Assembly (NCBI RefSeq): GCF_001431315.2
Contig: NZ_LKHV02000001.1
Span: 1,550,001 to 1,614,000 of the forward strand
Direction of reading: 5' to 3'
DNA: 64,000 bases
Source: Candidatus Berkiella cookevillensis
Lineage (GTDB): Bacteria > Pseudomonadota > Gammaproteobacteria > Berkiellales > Berkiellaceae
The position numbers and the translations under genes are program-made. The number at the start of each line of letters is the position of its first letter. Within the stretch, counting starts at the first letter, position 1. Shown here piece after piece: positions 8,893 through 17,789 of this stretch. The notes under the pieces were generated by a model that was given only the letters and a program-made list of their open reading frames with translations, was not told the DNA's origin and did not search any database.

Positions 8893-9903
8893 ATGAATGT
8901 CATTGTGGAAAAACAGCGATTACTCGATAAAATAAAAATTTCAGATTTTGAACCATCCTACTGGGCACAAACTGGCTTGCAACAAACCATTATGGCCTAT
9001 TGCTTACCCTACAACCCAATGATAGATAATCAAACTTTAGAACACGTGCCACTGGAAGATGGTGACAAAATTGTGATTGCACTTAATTTTCCCAAACCTT
9101 CCATCAAACCCAAACGTGTTGTTTTGCTGATACATGGATTATCTGGCACTTATCTTTCTAAATATATGATTCGTCTCACACAACGCCTCACTCAGTCAGG
9201 AATGATTGTTGCACGCATGAATTTGCGAGGTTGCGGCCCCGGAAAATTTCATGCAAAAAAACTATATCATGCTGGTACAAGTCCAGATGCACGTATGGTC
9301 TTACAATGGCTTGCTAAACGCTACCCGCAATTAGCGACCACCTGCATTGGTTTCTCTTTAGGTGCAAACATTAGTCTCAAATTAGGAGGCGAATCTGGCT
9401 TTGATAATGGAAATTTAGATAGTTTAGTAGCCATTTCTCCCCCTTTAGATCTCTATAGTTGTGTAAAATTATTGGCAAAACCACCCAATAAATTTTTAGA
9501 TACGCGTTTTGCACAAGAACTGGTTATGGAGGTCGCAACTTTGCATCAATTTCTAGGCACCCCAGTTCCTAATTTTCCTCAAGATTTATCTGTTTATGGT
9601 TTTGATGAGTTTTATACTGCTCCTCAAAATGGCTTTCAAGATGCCAAGGATTACTACACCCAATCAAGTGCACTACCCTTTATAGAACACATAAAATTAC
9701 CTACTTTTATTTTATACGCCAAAAATGATCCCATTATTTTCACAAGAAATTTTAAATATATTCCGCGAAAATCCAATATCGATCTTCTTATCACAGAAAG
9801 TGGAGGACATGTCGGTTGGGTTAATAAAGCAAGCTGGCAAGGTATTCGTTGGATGGATAATGCCATTGAGAAATGGATACAGTGGTTTGAAGCAAATAAG
9901 TGA
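8893..9903 (+). CDS. YheT-type alpha/beta hydrolase
   Basis: 336 residues, of the COG0429 alpha/beta-hydrolase family. The oxyanion-loop HGLSG lies at about 81-85 and the nucleophile elbow GFSLGA at about 153-158 (Ser155). An Asp in YAKNDPI (about 278) and a His in GGHVGW (about 306) complete a Ser-Asp-His triad. The conserved 'MNLRGCG' segment after the second strand is typical of YheT. Physiological substrates are not established for the family (esterase activity). Three in-frame or near starts (8889, 8893, 8897) overlap; 8893 gives this frame. It is the only + gene between the RAYT and the minus-strand TPR lipoprotein. Confidence 0.88.
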   Translation: MNVIVEKQRLLDKIKISDFEPSYWAQTGLQQTIMAYCLPYNPMIDNQTLEHVPLEDGDKIVIALNFPKPSIKPKRVVLLIHGLSGTYLSKYMIRLTQRLTQSGMIVARMNLRGCGPGKFHAKKLYHAGTSPDARMVLQWLAKRYPQLATTCIGFSLGANISLKLGGESGFDNGNLDSLVAISPPLDLYSCVKLLAKPPNKFLDTRFAQELVMEVATLHQFLGTPVPNFPQDLSVYGFDEFYTAPQNGFQDAKDYYTQSSALPFIEHIKLPTFILYAKNDPIIFTRNFKYIPRKSNIDLLITESGGHVGWVNKASWQGIRWMDNAIEKWIQWFEANK

Positions 9904-9949
9904 ACCTCAGGAGAGTAATATTTTACCCTCCTAAGATTCAATTACTTTT

Positions 9950-12358
9950 TTACCCCTGGCTTTCTTTGACTTTTTTCCGATCTGCAATCACCTTATAAGT
10001 GTGTTGTACATCCTCCAAATCAGGAGAAAGTTTTAGCGCACGCTCTGCAATTTCAAATGCCAGATTGAGATCACTTTCCTTCAGCAACCATGCCATATTA
10101 TTTAAGATAATGGGATGATTGGGCACCAAACTATCTGCTTTAATATATGCTTTGAGCGCTTCTTTGTTGTTTTTAAGCAACAGGTAATAGTTCGCTAGAC
10201 TAATTTGCGCGACACCATCTTTAGGATATTTATCAAGCCAATTTTCCAGCGTGGAGATTGCCATAGGCTCTTTTTGGGCCAACCAATAATTAGCTGCTAA
10301 GTCTATAACCCAACGTGGATGAGGATGTTTCTTTTGTAATTGCTGATATAAATGTGCCGACCTCTCAAATTGTCCCTCTTTGCTATATAATGATGCTCTT
10401 AAAGAGAGATAATTTTCAGATTGTATCAGATGCGTATAATTCATTTCATATTGATTGAGTGTTTGTTGCGCCAATGCATATTGTTCGGTCAATCCATAAA
10501 TCTCTGCCAATGCCAAAAGCACTTTAGGCGATTTTTGTAGCTCAGGTGTTAATCTTGATAAGACAGACAAAGCTTCAGGTAAACGTTTCTCTGTGACATA
10601 TATTTTCGACAAAGCAAGACTTGCTTGCAAATCATTGGGTGCATGTTCTAACGCCTTAAGCAACCAAGCTTGTGCGGATGCTTGATCATTCTCAAGATTA
10701 TAATACTGAGCCAGTTTCAAATAACCTCGCACAAATTTAGGATGATGCTCGACAACTGTTTTTAAATGCGCCAAAGCATTTGCTTTATTTCCTTGAGAAT
10801 AATCTAAATTAGCCAAATTAAAGTGCGCTGTTGGATCGCCTTTATCGATTGCAAGAGAAGCATCAAATTGTGCTCTTGCTTTTTCAAGATCGCGCAAAGC
10901 AATGTAGGCAATGCCTTCGAAATTATTTGCCATTATATTTTTAGGGTTTTGAGCAAGTAACTGATCTGAAAATTCAATTGCTTTTTCTGGCTTATTTTGT
11001 TTTAGCAGACTCAAAAATTGATAGAATTGTGCTGGCATACTATCATGATTTATTTGCATTGCCTGGTTAAAGGCTTTTTCTGCCAGTTGATACTCGCCCA
11101 TTTCTAAGCTACCAATACCATATTTTAATTGAACAGCAAAAGAATGAGGATTTTCCTCTAAAGATTTTCCAAGTAAGTTAAGACCTTTTTCTGTCTTGCC
11201 GGTTGAAAGATAATGCTGACCTAACATATTAAGTGTACTGCTGTCCGTGGGATCTTTATCAAGCAAGGCAGTCAATCTGGCTTCAGCACTCTGAACATCC
11301 CCTAAATTAAACTCAACCATTGCAAGCATTTTTTGCGCCAATATATGGTCTGGATTTTTGTTGATAAAATAGAGCAAATATTTGCGTGCTTGTTCTGGTT
11401 GCTGCTTCACATAATGAAGAGTACCTAATAGAAAATGGGCTAGCAAATGATCGGGCGCAATGTTAATCACTCGCTCTAAAGAACTTTGAGATTTTGCATA
11501 ATCATGCTGTAAAAAGGAAACTATCCCTGACACATAGTTAAGATAAATATTCTCTCCAGAAATAATTTTTACTTTACGAATATCTCTCCACGCATCTTCA
11601 AACTTAGATTGATGTGCCAACACCAATGCTCGATATAAACGTGCATATTGATTTTCCAAACTTGTTGGCAAGCTTAGATTTACAGCTTTAGAATAGGATT
11701 TTATTGCATCCTTTAGATGACCTTGTATTCTTTCTAAATCTCCTTTAAAAGTCCAAACATCTGGATCTTTATCATTAATCTCAAAGGCTTTGTTGAGCAA
11801 TACATCTGCTTTTTCTTTTTCATTTTGAGACAGATACAAGGTGGCAAGCCCCAAATATGCACGAACACAATGTGAGTCTAAGGCAATTGCGCGATTAAAA
11901 GACGATATACTTTCTGACAATAAGCCTTTACCCAATTGCGCTTGGCCTTTTAGAGCATTCATCATGGCCTGTTCTTTTGAGTGAGCAGAATGTAGATCAC
12001 CTTCAGAATCTAAAGCATTCAAAGTATCATCGTATTTTTTTTGTTTAATGAGCGCCATCCCCAACAATACAAGCGTTTCATTTTTGGATGCACCCAACTC
12101 GATGGCTTTGCGAATATGGCGCTCAGCTTCTAGTGGTTCGCCAATTTTCAACAGTACATCAGCGATTAATTTTCTGGCTTCAACTTGATCTGGTTTTAAT
12201 TGTATGGCGCGTCTTAAATGCAGCAAACTTTCCGCATAGTTTTTTTCATTATAATCTTTGATTGCGCTATTTAAAGAAACATTTTCTGAGTCTGTATTAT
12301 TACAAGCCGCTAATAAGCTTGATAACAGGACAAGCGTTGTAAGTGTCAATTTCGTCAT
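9950..12358 (-). CDS. large TPR-repeat lipoprotein resembling PrsT (PEP-CTERM/EPS type)
   Basis: 802 residues. The signal peptide ends in the lipobox LLAAC (Cys19). Essentially the whole mature chain is ~20 tetratricopeptide repeats (e.g. AESLLHLRRAIQLKPDQVEA, KARAQFDASLAIDKGDPTAH). The length, lipobox and continuous TPR array match the family annotated as PEP-CTERM-system TPR lipoprotein (PrsT). That family usually accompanies exopolysaccharide and exosortase genes. No exosortase or polysaccharide gene is in this window, so the name describes the architecture only. The ATG at 12358 directly precedes the hydrophobic signal. It is likely a periplasm-facing scaffold in the outer membrane. Confidence 0.82.
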   Translation of the reverse strand: MTKLTLTTLVLLSSLLAACNNTDSENVSLNSAIKDYNEKNYAESLLHLRRAIQLKPDQVEARKLIADVLLKIGEPLEAERHIRKAIELGASKNETLVLLGMALIKQKKYDDTLNALDSEGDLHSAHSKEQAMMNALKGQAQLGKGLLSESISSFNRAIALDSHCVRAYLGLATLYLSQNEKEKADVLLNKAFEINDKDPDVWTFKGDLERIQGHLKDAIKSYSKAVNLSLPTSLENQYARLYRALVLAHQSKFEDAWRDIRKVKIISGENIYLNYVSGIVSFLQHDYAKSQSSLERVINIAPDHLLAHFLLGTLHYVKQQPEQARKYLLYFINKNPDHILAQKMLAMVEFNLGDVQSAEARLTALLDKDPTDSSTLNMLGQHYLSTGKTEKGLNLLGKSLEENPHSFAVQLKYGIGSLEMGEYQLAEKAFNQAMQINHDSMPAQFYQFLSLLKQNKPEKAIEFSDQLLAQNPKNIMANNFEGIAYIALRDLEKARAQFDASLAIDKGDPTAHFNLANLDYSQGNKANALAHLKTVVEHHPKFVRGYLKLAQYYNLENDQASAQAWLLKALEHAPNDLQASLALSKIYVTEKRLPEALSVLSRLTPELQKSPKVLLALAEIYGLTEQYALAQQTLNQYEMNYTHLIQSENYLSLRASLYSKEGQFERSAHLYQQLQKKHPHPRWVIDLAANYWLAQKEPMAISTLENWLDKYPKDGVAQISLANYYLLLKNNKEALKAYIKADSLVPNHPIILNNMAWLLKESDLNLAFEIAERALKLSPDLEDVQHTYKVIADRKKVKESQG

Positions 12359-12437
12359 GCAAAAACTTCCCTATAAATTTAGTTCCTACTTGTTCTCTAA
12401 GGCACTAAGCAACAACGCAAAAAATCAAGGATTTTGA

Positions 12438-13205
12438 CTATAACCCACAACCAAAAGGATCCCCGCATCCCATGGAAAATTTATCCATCATGGGTGTTTC
12501 TTCTCGATTTAAATTCATTTTTTGATGAGTTTTTTGAGTTACCTGCTCTTGAACAATCAGCTGAATATTTTTATTAAATTGCGGAAAAAATAGCTGATTC
12601 AAATCTGCTTCAAGTATTTCTACCTTTTCTTGATCTAATTTAGCTAAGTTTTTAATTTCCAGCAAGCTTGAATTAACGCAAGGATTACATTCCAAACTAC
12701 GATGGTTTAAAGGGCTAAAACCAGCTGCTTTCAGTAGCGCATTTCTTTGTTCATTATCTAAATTCAACAAAGGATGCCACACCGTTCTATCTCCATGGTG
12801 CTCACAATGCTCAATATATTCTGGCACAATCTTGCGGTATATCGCTTGGCGTTTAGGTAATGCAACTAACCACTCTCCTGCAGGATCATTTTCATCTAGC
12901 CATTGTAGAAAGGGAATCCCTTTTAAAAAGCCTGCACACCACTGAAACTTAGGTGTGGGTATGCTGTTGCGTTGCTTAGCTAGGCTTGCAAAGTCACAAG
13001 GCGCATCCAAACGAAGGACTTGAAAGCCATAGCGCTTTGCTAAAGCTTCACCTTGTTCAACTTGCCGATGCCAGTTTTGCGCTGCCCAACCAGTATTTAT
13101 ATAACATACAAAAATATTTTTTATATTGGCTGTTTTATGCTGATGAAACCACTGAATCAAAGCAATCGACTCATCACCATAATTACTGCGAATAACAACA
13201 TTCAT
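12438..13205 (-). CDS. PAPS-reductase-like PP-loop superfamily protein
   Basis: 255 residues. The opening strand and loop (MNVVIRSNYGDES) is a degenerate PP-loop of the adenine nucleotide alpha-hydrolase fold. It is followed by a PAPS-reductase-like pattern: 'FVCYINTGWAAQNWHRQVE' and 'PTPKFQWCAGFLKGIPFLQWL'. A later CNPCVN motif and a C-terminal CGDPFGCGL add further cysteines. The canonical SGGKDS lysine is replaced, so ATP/PAPS chemistry may be altered. It may act in sulfur activation, sulfotransfer or DNA/RNA modification; I cannot decide. It is probably co-transcribed with the small membrane peptide gene upstream at 13265-13390. Confidence 0.7.
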   Translation of the reverse strand: MNVVIRSNYGDESIALIQWFHQHKTANIKNIFVCYINTGWAAQNWHRQVEQGEALAKRYGFQVLRLDAPCDFASLAKQRNSIPTPKFQWCAGFLKGIPFLQWLDENDPAGEWLVALPKRQAIYRKIVPEYIEHCEHHGDRTVWHPLLNLDNEQRNALLKAAGFSPLNHRSLECNPCVNSSLLEIKNLAKLDQEKVEILEADLNQLFFPQFNKNIQLIVQEQVTQKTHQKMNLNREETPMMDKFSMGCGDPFGCGL

Positions 13206-13264
13206 TTAATTAAAGCTCATTTAGTATATTCGCTGATGTGGTTTCGAACGCAAACAGTGTGCAT

Positions 13265-13390
13265 TTAAGAAGGCATACCACTTAGCCAAAAAACAATGCC
13301 TGCAGCAAAAACACTAATAATAATAACAGCGGCAATCGCATCAAGTGCTTCATTGGATAGTTTTTTCTCTACTTTGGCTTCATTTTTCAC
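13265..13390 (-). CDS. 41-aa single-pass membrane peptide (GTG start)
   Basis: The frame starts at GTG (13388-13390) with GGAG eight bases upstream and ends at TAA, encoding MKNEAKVEKKLSNEALDAIA... Residues 1-16 are charged, residues about 17-37 form one strongly hydrophobic helix (AAVIIISVFAAGIVFWLSG), and it ends in MPS. Codon content and the ribosome site support a real gene. No homologue is recognised. It lies between ccmE (upstream) and the PAPS-reductase-like gene (downstream), all on the minus strand. Confidence 0.6.
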   Translation of the reverse strand: MKNEAKVEKKLSNEALDAIAAVIIISVFAAGIVFWLSGMPS

Positions 13391-13480
13391 TTTATAATCT
13401 CCGTATAAAAAAGGTTAAAGTTCGTCAATATTCTATCATGATCTGCTGAAGAACTAAGAACAAGCATATGAGCAAGTTGC

Positions 13481-13915
13481 TCACTTACCTACAGGTTTGT
13501 TCTTATTTAATGCTGCGGCAACTTCAGGGGGCATATAATTTTCATCATGTTTTGCCAATATTTCCTTCGCGACAAAGCTATTTTCAGTGCCCAACTTACC
13601 AAGAGCAACAATGCCCTGCCCTTCTCGAAATAAATCCGGCAAAATACCTTGATATTGCACTTCAATGTCATGATTAAAGTCAGTTACACGAAATTTTACC
13701 TTTAGTTCTTTTTCACGCTGCACACTGTCTTTAACAACCATGCCTCCCAAGCGAAATTGTGAACTCGCATCGACTTTCTGCTCAACAATATCGGTCGGTG
13801 TAAAAAACAAATTAATATTTTGTGATAATGCATATAAGACTAAAGCAACGGCTAGACATAAAGCGCTCAGCCCAATCATGGCAATATAAATTCTTTGTTT
13901 TTGTTTAGGAGACAT
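13481..13915 (-). CDS. ccmE: cytochrome c maturation haem chaperone CcmE
   Basis: 144 residues. It has an N-terminal membrane anchor (about 9-30) and a periplasmic OB-fold. It carries the haem-attachment motif AKHDENYMPPEV: His123 is the covalent haem ligand and Tyr127 is the axial partner, equivalent to E. coli His130/Tyr134. It receives haem from CcmC and passes it to CcmF for attachment to apocytochromes c. The start overlaps the end of ccmD. It is the last recognisable ccm gene here; ccmF/G/H do not follow. Confidence 0.96.
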   Translation of the reverse strand: MSPKQKQRIYIAMIGLSALCLAVALVLYALSQNINLFFTPTDIVEQKVDASSQFRLGGMVVKDSVQREKELKVKFRVTDFNHDIEVQYQGILPDLFREGQGIVALGKLGTENSFVAKEILAKHDENYMPPEVAAALNKNKPVGK

Positions 13916-14063
13916 GAGATAGCTTCTTCTTCAATAGACGACGTTTTAGTTGAGATAAATGTCTAGCACTTTGTATCCACAATCCACCCAGTAAGCAGAA
14001 ACTAATGGCATAAGAAGACCAAATATATGCACCATATCCATTCATTGATAGATATTCTAACAT
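13905..14063 (-). CDS. ccmD: haem exporter small subunit CcmD
   Basis: A short frame of 52 residues starts at ATG 14061-14063, overlapping the ccmC stop by a few bases, and ends inside the first codons of ccmE. Its sequence (MLEYLSMNGYGAYIWSSYAI, then a hydrophobic stretch, then a basic tail QLKRRLLKKK) is the classic CcmD pattern. That pattern is a 'MxGYGxYVWxSY' opening, one transmembrane helix and a lysine/arginine-rich cytoplasmic end. CcmD is needed for release of holo-CcmE from the CcmABC complex. Confidence 0.92.
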   Translation of the reverse strand: MLEYLSMNGYGAYIWSSYAISFCLLGGLWIQSARHLSQLKRRLLKKKLSHVS

Positions 14064-14806
14064 GTGCTTTCCTTATTATTTTTGAGCCAATCACTGTGCT
14101 CAGCACTTTGCAAGATCTGAGTTTGCAATCTCAATGTTAAAAGAAAGAGGCAAAACAGTAAAACACCTAGAATCATCGATAACAAGGGGTACAGCATAGA
14201 AACATCAATTGCAGGCTTAGAAAAACGCGTGATGGTTGAACCTTGATGCAGTGTTTGCCACCAATAGACAGAATAATGAATAATAGGCAAATCAACTAAC
14301 CCAACAACAGCCAATATTGCAGGTGCCAAGGATTTAGGTTGGTTTGCCTTTATGGCATCATATAATGCGATATACCCCAAATATAAAAACAGTAGAATTA
14401 ACTCTGATGTTAAACGTGCATCCCAAACCCACCACGTTCCCCACATTGGCTTACCCCATATCGCGCCGGTCAGCAATGCAAGCAGCGCCATACTAGCACC
14501 AATGGGTGCCAAACTATAAGCCATTAACTCTGCAACTTTGAGCCGCCAGATTAAAAAGCCAAGACTTAAAACGCCAATTAAGCCATAAAGCATCATAGAT
14601 AGCATTGCAAAAGGAACATGAATAAAAATAATCCTATAAGCATCACCTTGTTGATAATCTGCGGGCGCAATAAACAATCCAGCCACAAGACCGTAACTCA
14701 AAGCTAAAAAGGCAAAGATCCCTAACCATGGTCTACTTGCAGCACAAATCTGATAACACTGCTTAGGAGACCAAATAGGTGCAAAAAATTTAAGTATTCT
14801 ATTCAC
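14057..14806 (-). CDS. ccmC: haem-handling membrane protein CcmC
   Basis: 249 residues with six transmembrane helices. The tryptophan-rich periplasmic signature WGTWWVWD lies at about 122-129. Conserved histidines (His63 in FIHVP and the His in PIIHYSVYWW, about 176) flank the motif and ligate haem. CcmC loads haem onto CcmE at the periplasmic face. It lies two bases downstream of ccmB and overlaps ccmD. Confidence 0.96.
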   Translation of the reverse strand: MNRILKFFAPIWSPKQCYQICAASRPWLGIFAFLALSYGLVAGLFIAPADYQQGDAYRIIFIHVPFAMLSMMLYGLIGVLSLGFLIWRLKVAELMAYSLAPIGASMALLALLTGAIWGKPMWGTWWVWDARLTSELILLFLYLGYIALYDAIKANQPKSLAPAILAVVGLVDLPIIHYSVYWWQTLHQGSTITRFSKPAIDVSMLYPLLSMILGVLLFCLFLLTLRLQTQILQSAEHSDWLKNNKESTC

Positions 14807-14808
14807 AG

Positions 14809-15480
14809 TTACTCTTCACTTGTCTGTTGTAAAGTAAGGCTACACAAAAATGGCAAAAATAAAGCACATACGATAGAAATGGCTGCCAGTAATGCACATT
14901 CAAACATAGGCTTTTGCATTAATTGCAAAGTCGCTACCGCACTTTGGCCTAATATTAAAATAGGGGTATACAACGGTAATAATAAAAGTCCTAATAATAA
15001 ACCTGGCTGCGGTAAGCCTACCGTCAGCGATGCCGCTAAAATCATTAATAAAATTAAAGCTGGCGTTGTAATCAGAAAAACAAGCCCTAAACCAACAGCC
15101 AACGACACATTAAAATACAGCCAGAATGAAACAATTGGCAGCAATACAATAAAGCCTAAACCTAGCACTAGCCAATAAGCCAAAGCCTTGGCAAGCATAA
15201 AAAGCCATAACGGATATGGGCTTAATTTCAGCTGACTGAGCCACCCTTCTTCTAGATCTTTTCTGAGTGCAAGTTCACTCATTGTTAACATTGAGAATAA
15301 AACGGCTACCCAAATAACCACAGGGCTTACCCGTATCAACAGCTCAGATTCTCTGCTCAAACTAAAACCAAAGAGCGCAATCGTCAAACTATAGAGCAAC
15401 AAGACAGGGATCCAATCCCCCTTGTTTCTCAACATCAGTGTCAATTCAGTTGTAAAATAATGCGCGAGTACTTTAATCAT
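14809..15480 (-). CDS. ccmB: haem ABC exporter permease CcmB
   Basis: 223 residues, six hydrophobic helices. It shows the CcmB opening (TTELTLMLRNKGDWIPVLLLY) and the 'EEGWLSQLKLSPYPLW' loop with the conserved L.DL..GWL..L.. element. It is the membrane subunit that partners with the CcmA ATPase and drives release of holo-CcmE. The start overlaps the end of ccmA by 8 bases, indicating translational coupling. Confidence 0.95.
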   Translation of the reverse strand: MIKVLAHYFTTELTLMLRNKGDWIPVLLLYSLTIALFGFSLSRESELLIRVSPVVIWVAVLFSMLTMSELALRKDLEEGWLSQLKLSPYPLWLFMLAKALAYWLVLGLGFIVLLPIVSFWLYFNVSLAVGLGLVFLITTPALILLMILAASLTVGLPQPGLLLGLLLLPLYTPILILGQSAVATLQLMQKPMFECALLAAISIVCALFLPFLCSLTLQQTSEE

Positions 15481-16156
15481 TATGTGTCACAGCACTAGAG
15501 CTAGTATTGAGCCTAAGCAGATGCATCTTAGATATGCTGCAAAAATCTTGTTGGCTATGACTGCTAATAATAACGTTATTATTTTTTTCACAATGCATTT
15601 CAAGTCTGCTTTTTACAAAGTCTGTTGTCTTTTCATCTAATCCAACAAAAGGCTCATCTAATATCCACACAGGCTTATTCAACAGGAAGACACGTGCCAA
15701 AGCAACTTTTCGACGCTGCCCAAAAGAAAGGGCTTTCACGAGCTTATGACGCGATGCATAAAGATCAAGTGCTTTTAAAAGCGCCTTTACATCTTCTGAT
15801 TCTTTCCAAGTTTTGGGTAGAATTTTTTCAGACAGAACCATAAAAGAAAGCTCAATGTTTTCCAAAACAGACATATCCTTTTTTAAGCCATTTTGATGGC
15901 CGACATAGCTTAAGTAAGATTGAGCTTGATGAACGTCACAGTCGTTACTTCCATCAAAGCACCACTTCACTGTTCCCTCATCAAAACGCAACAATCCCGT
16001 TAATAATTTAAGTAAGGTACTCTTACCAGAACCATTAGCTCCAATGACTTGTAATAATTTTCCACGCTCAAAAAAAAAGCTGACTGGCTGAATAATTATT
16101 TTATGAAACAATTGGTATTGCAGATTATCTACTTTGAGCAAATAAGGAGAATTCAC
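15473..16156 (-). CDS. ccmA: haem ABC exporter ATPase CcmA
   Basis: 227 residues. Walker A is GANGSGKST (about 39-47), the ABC signature is LSFGQRRKVALAR and Walker B is VWILDEP; the switch histidine is in ISSHSQQDF. It energises the CcmAB complex that acts on holo-CcmE. It is the first gene of the ccmABCDE transcript; the promoter should lie in the 267-bp gap towards sohB, which is divergent. A repeat fragment occupies part of that gap. Confidence 0.95.
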   Translation of the reverse strand: MNSPYLLKVDNLQYQLFHKIIIQPVSFFFERGKLLQVIGANGSGKSTLLKLLTGLLRFDEGTVKWCFDGSNDCDVHQAQSYLSYVGHQNGLKKDMSVLENIELSFMVLSEKILPKTWKESEDVKALLKALDLYASRHKLVKALSFGQRRKVALARVFLLNKPVWILDEPFVGLDEKTTDFVKSRLEMHCEKNNNVIISSHSQQDFCSISKMHLLRLNTSSSAVTHND

Positions 16157-16196
16157 TTAGTTCACTTGCTTATTCATGGTAAAACATAAGGTTGGC

Positions 16197-16239
16197 ATTG
16201 TCTCTCTTGTGGGTAAAACTTATGTGCGAAGACTATGAC
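16197..16239. repeat. dispersed repeat fragment (copy A)
   Basis: This 43-bp stretch matches 28368-28410 at 36 of 43 positions without gaps; both contain GGGTAAAAC and ATGTGCGAA. Here it sits between the divergent ccmA and sohB genes. It looks like one end of the longer element seen between fliN and fliO. Confidence 0.65.
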
Positions 16240-16423
16240 TGTAGGATGACACCCAAGCATACAATGCAAAGACAATATCTTACCACAGGCACAAGAGCGC
16301 AAAAAGTCGTTTAACTAAAGCGCTTTGCAAAAAAACACTTTCAGAATGGCATCTACACCCAAACCTTTATAGAATAAGGTCGCACTATAAAATATGTTTA
16401 GACAAAAAACTAAGGTTATTTAG

Positions 16424-17455
16424 ATGATTGAATTTTTAAGCAACTATGGACTCTTTTTCGCAAAAACACTGACTTTTGTTCTCGCAATTATTGTTGTTTT
16501 AGCAAGCTTCATCTCTATGACACAAAAACCCAGAGCTGAAGACGGTCTTTTATTGATCAACAATGTGAATGAAAAATTTCAAGATGTAAAAGACGGTGTC
16601 CAATCGGAAATCCTCTCTAAAGCAGATTATAAAGCCTGGCAAAAACAAGAGAAAAAGCGAGAGAAAGAAGAAAATAAGCAAGAAAAAAAATCAAGCAGCA
16701 AAAAACCAAGATTATTTGTTCTGCGCTTTGATGGCGATGTGAAAGCCTCAGAATCCCTTGGCTTAACAGAATGCATTAACGCTATCATAGACACAGCTGA
16801 TAAGAATGACGAAGTGCTCCTCATCCTAGAGAGTGCTGGTGGTTATGTGCATAGCTATGGTCATGCAGCATCACAAGTTCATAGAATACGCGATCATCAA
16901 TTAAAGCTAACCATTGCAATTGATAAGTGTGCGGCCAGTGGCGGTTATCTAATGGCTTGTATTGCAAATGAATTAATTGCCTCTCCTTTTGCAATTATTG
17001 GCTCCATTGGTGTTGTCGGACAAATGCCTAATTTTCATCGCTTATTAGAAAAAAATAACATTGACTATGAGTTACATACAGCAGGCGAATATAAACGCAC
17101 TTTAACTATTTTTGGTGAAAATACAGATAAGCAACGTGATAAATTCGTTGAGGAAATCGAAGTTACGCACCAAATTTTCAAAGATTATGTATCCAAACAT
17201 AGACCAATGCTTGATATTGCAGAAGTAGCAACCGGTGAACACTGGCATGCAATGCTTGCGCTTGAAAAGAAACTCATTGATAAAATACAGACCAGCGATG
17301 CTTTCATTATGGAAGCTTTGAAAGATCGCCAAGTTTTTGAAATTAGCTATCAAGAAAAGCAAAAAATGTCGGATAAATTTCTTTCTAAGTTAGCACTTCA
17401 ATTAGAAAAATCTGCACTTACATTATTTACAAAATTTAATTTGTTTAAGTTTTAA
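16424..17455 (+). CDS. sohB: SohB-type S49 membrane protease
   Basis: 343 residues. It has an N-terminal transmembrane helix (about 10-32), a charged linker (EKKREKEENKQEKK) and then the S49 peptidase domain. The nucleophile region is CAASGGYLMAC with Ser172; the general base lysine is in AGEYKRTLT (Lys224), the normal SohB Ser-Lys dyad arrangement. It is an inner-membrane, periplasm-facing protease related to SppA. It is monocistronic on the + strand and unrelated to the neighbouring flagellar genes; it interrupts the ancestral flagella-to-ccm synteny. Confidence 0.93.
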   Translation: MIEFLSNYGLFFAKTLTFVLAIIVVLASFISMTQKPRAEDGLLLINNVNEKFQDVKDGVQSEILSKADYKAWQKQEKKREKEENKQEKKSSSKKPRLFVLRFDGDVKASESLGLTECINAIIDTADKNDEVLLILESAGGYVHSYGHAASQVHRIRDHQLKLTIAIDKCAASGGYLMACIANELIASPFAIIGSIGVVGQMPNFHRLLEKNNIDYELHTAGEYKRTLTIFGENTDKQRDKFVEEIEVTHQIFKDYVSKHRPMLDIAEVATGEHWHAMLALEKKLIDKIQTSDAFIMEALKDRQVFEISYQEKQKMSDKFLSKLALQLEKSALTLFTKFNLFKF

Positions 17456-17507
17456 GGGTTAATTGAGCTGTTTTAAATTTGCATTAACCTCACCCGGCTT
17501 TCAGCCA

Positions 17508-17531
17508 CCCTCTCCTAAAATTAGGAGAGGG
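17508..17531. repeat. perfect hairpin repeat
   Basis: CCCTCTCCTAA and its exact reverse complement are separated by two adenines. There is no T-run after it, so it is not a canonical terminator, although it follows the sohB stop by about 50 bases. Confidence 0.7.
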
Positions 17532-17657
17532 ACGAGCAAGCGCATAGTTTTTCGTTGTGCAATAGATTTTTTCTAAACAGAATAATGATATGGCACTTTC
17601 CCTCTCCTGTTGACACTACGGGATGCACACATTTTCTTTAAACAGTAGAATATACTG

Positions 17658-17685
17658 TGTCATGCCAGCGAAAGCTGGCATCCAG
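17658..17685 (+). repeat. REP-like palindromic unit 1
   Basis: Its core is ATGCCAGCGAAAGCTGGCAT, a self-complementary stem with a short loop. It is present again in inverted orientation at 17762-17789, 76 bp away, with only two differences. Confidence 0.8.
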
Positions 17686-17761
17686 AATTTATCTTGATAA
17701 ATAATATTCAAGACTTATTCTGCGTTTTCTTTTAATAGTTTAAATTAATTCTTGATATGTA

Positions 17762-17789
17762 CTAGATGCCAGCCTTCGCTGGCATGACA
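17762..17789 (-). repeat. REP-like palindromic unit 2 (inverted)
   Basis: Its core is ATGCCAGCCTTCGCTGGCAT, the inverted partner of the unit at 17658-17685. The two could fold into a large cruciform. Confidence 0.8.
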
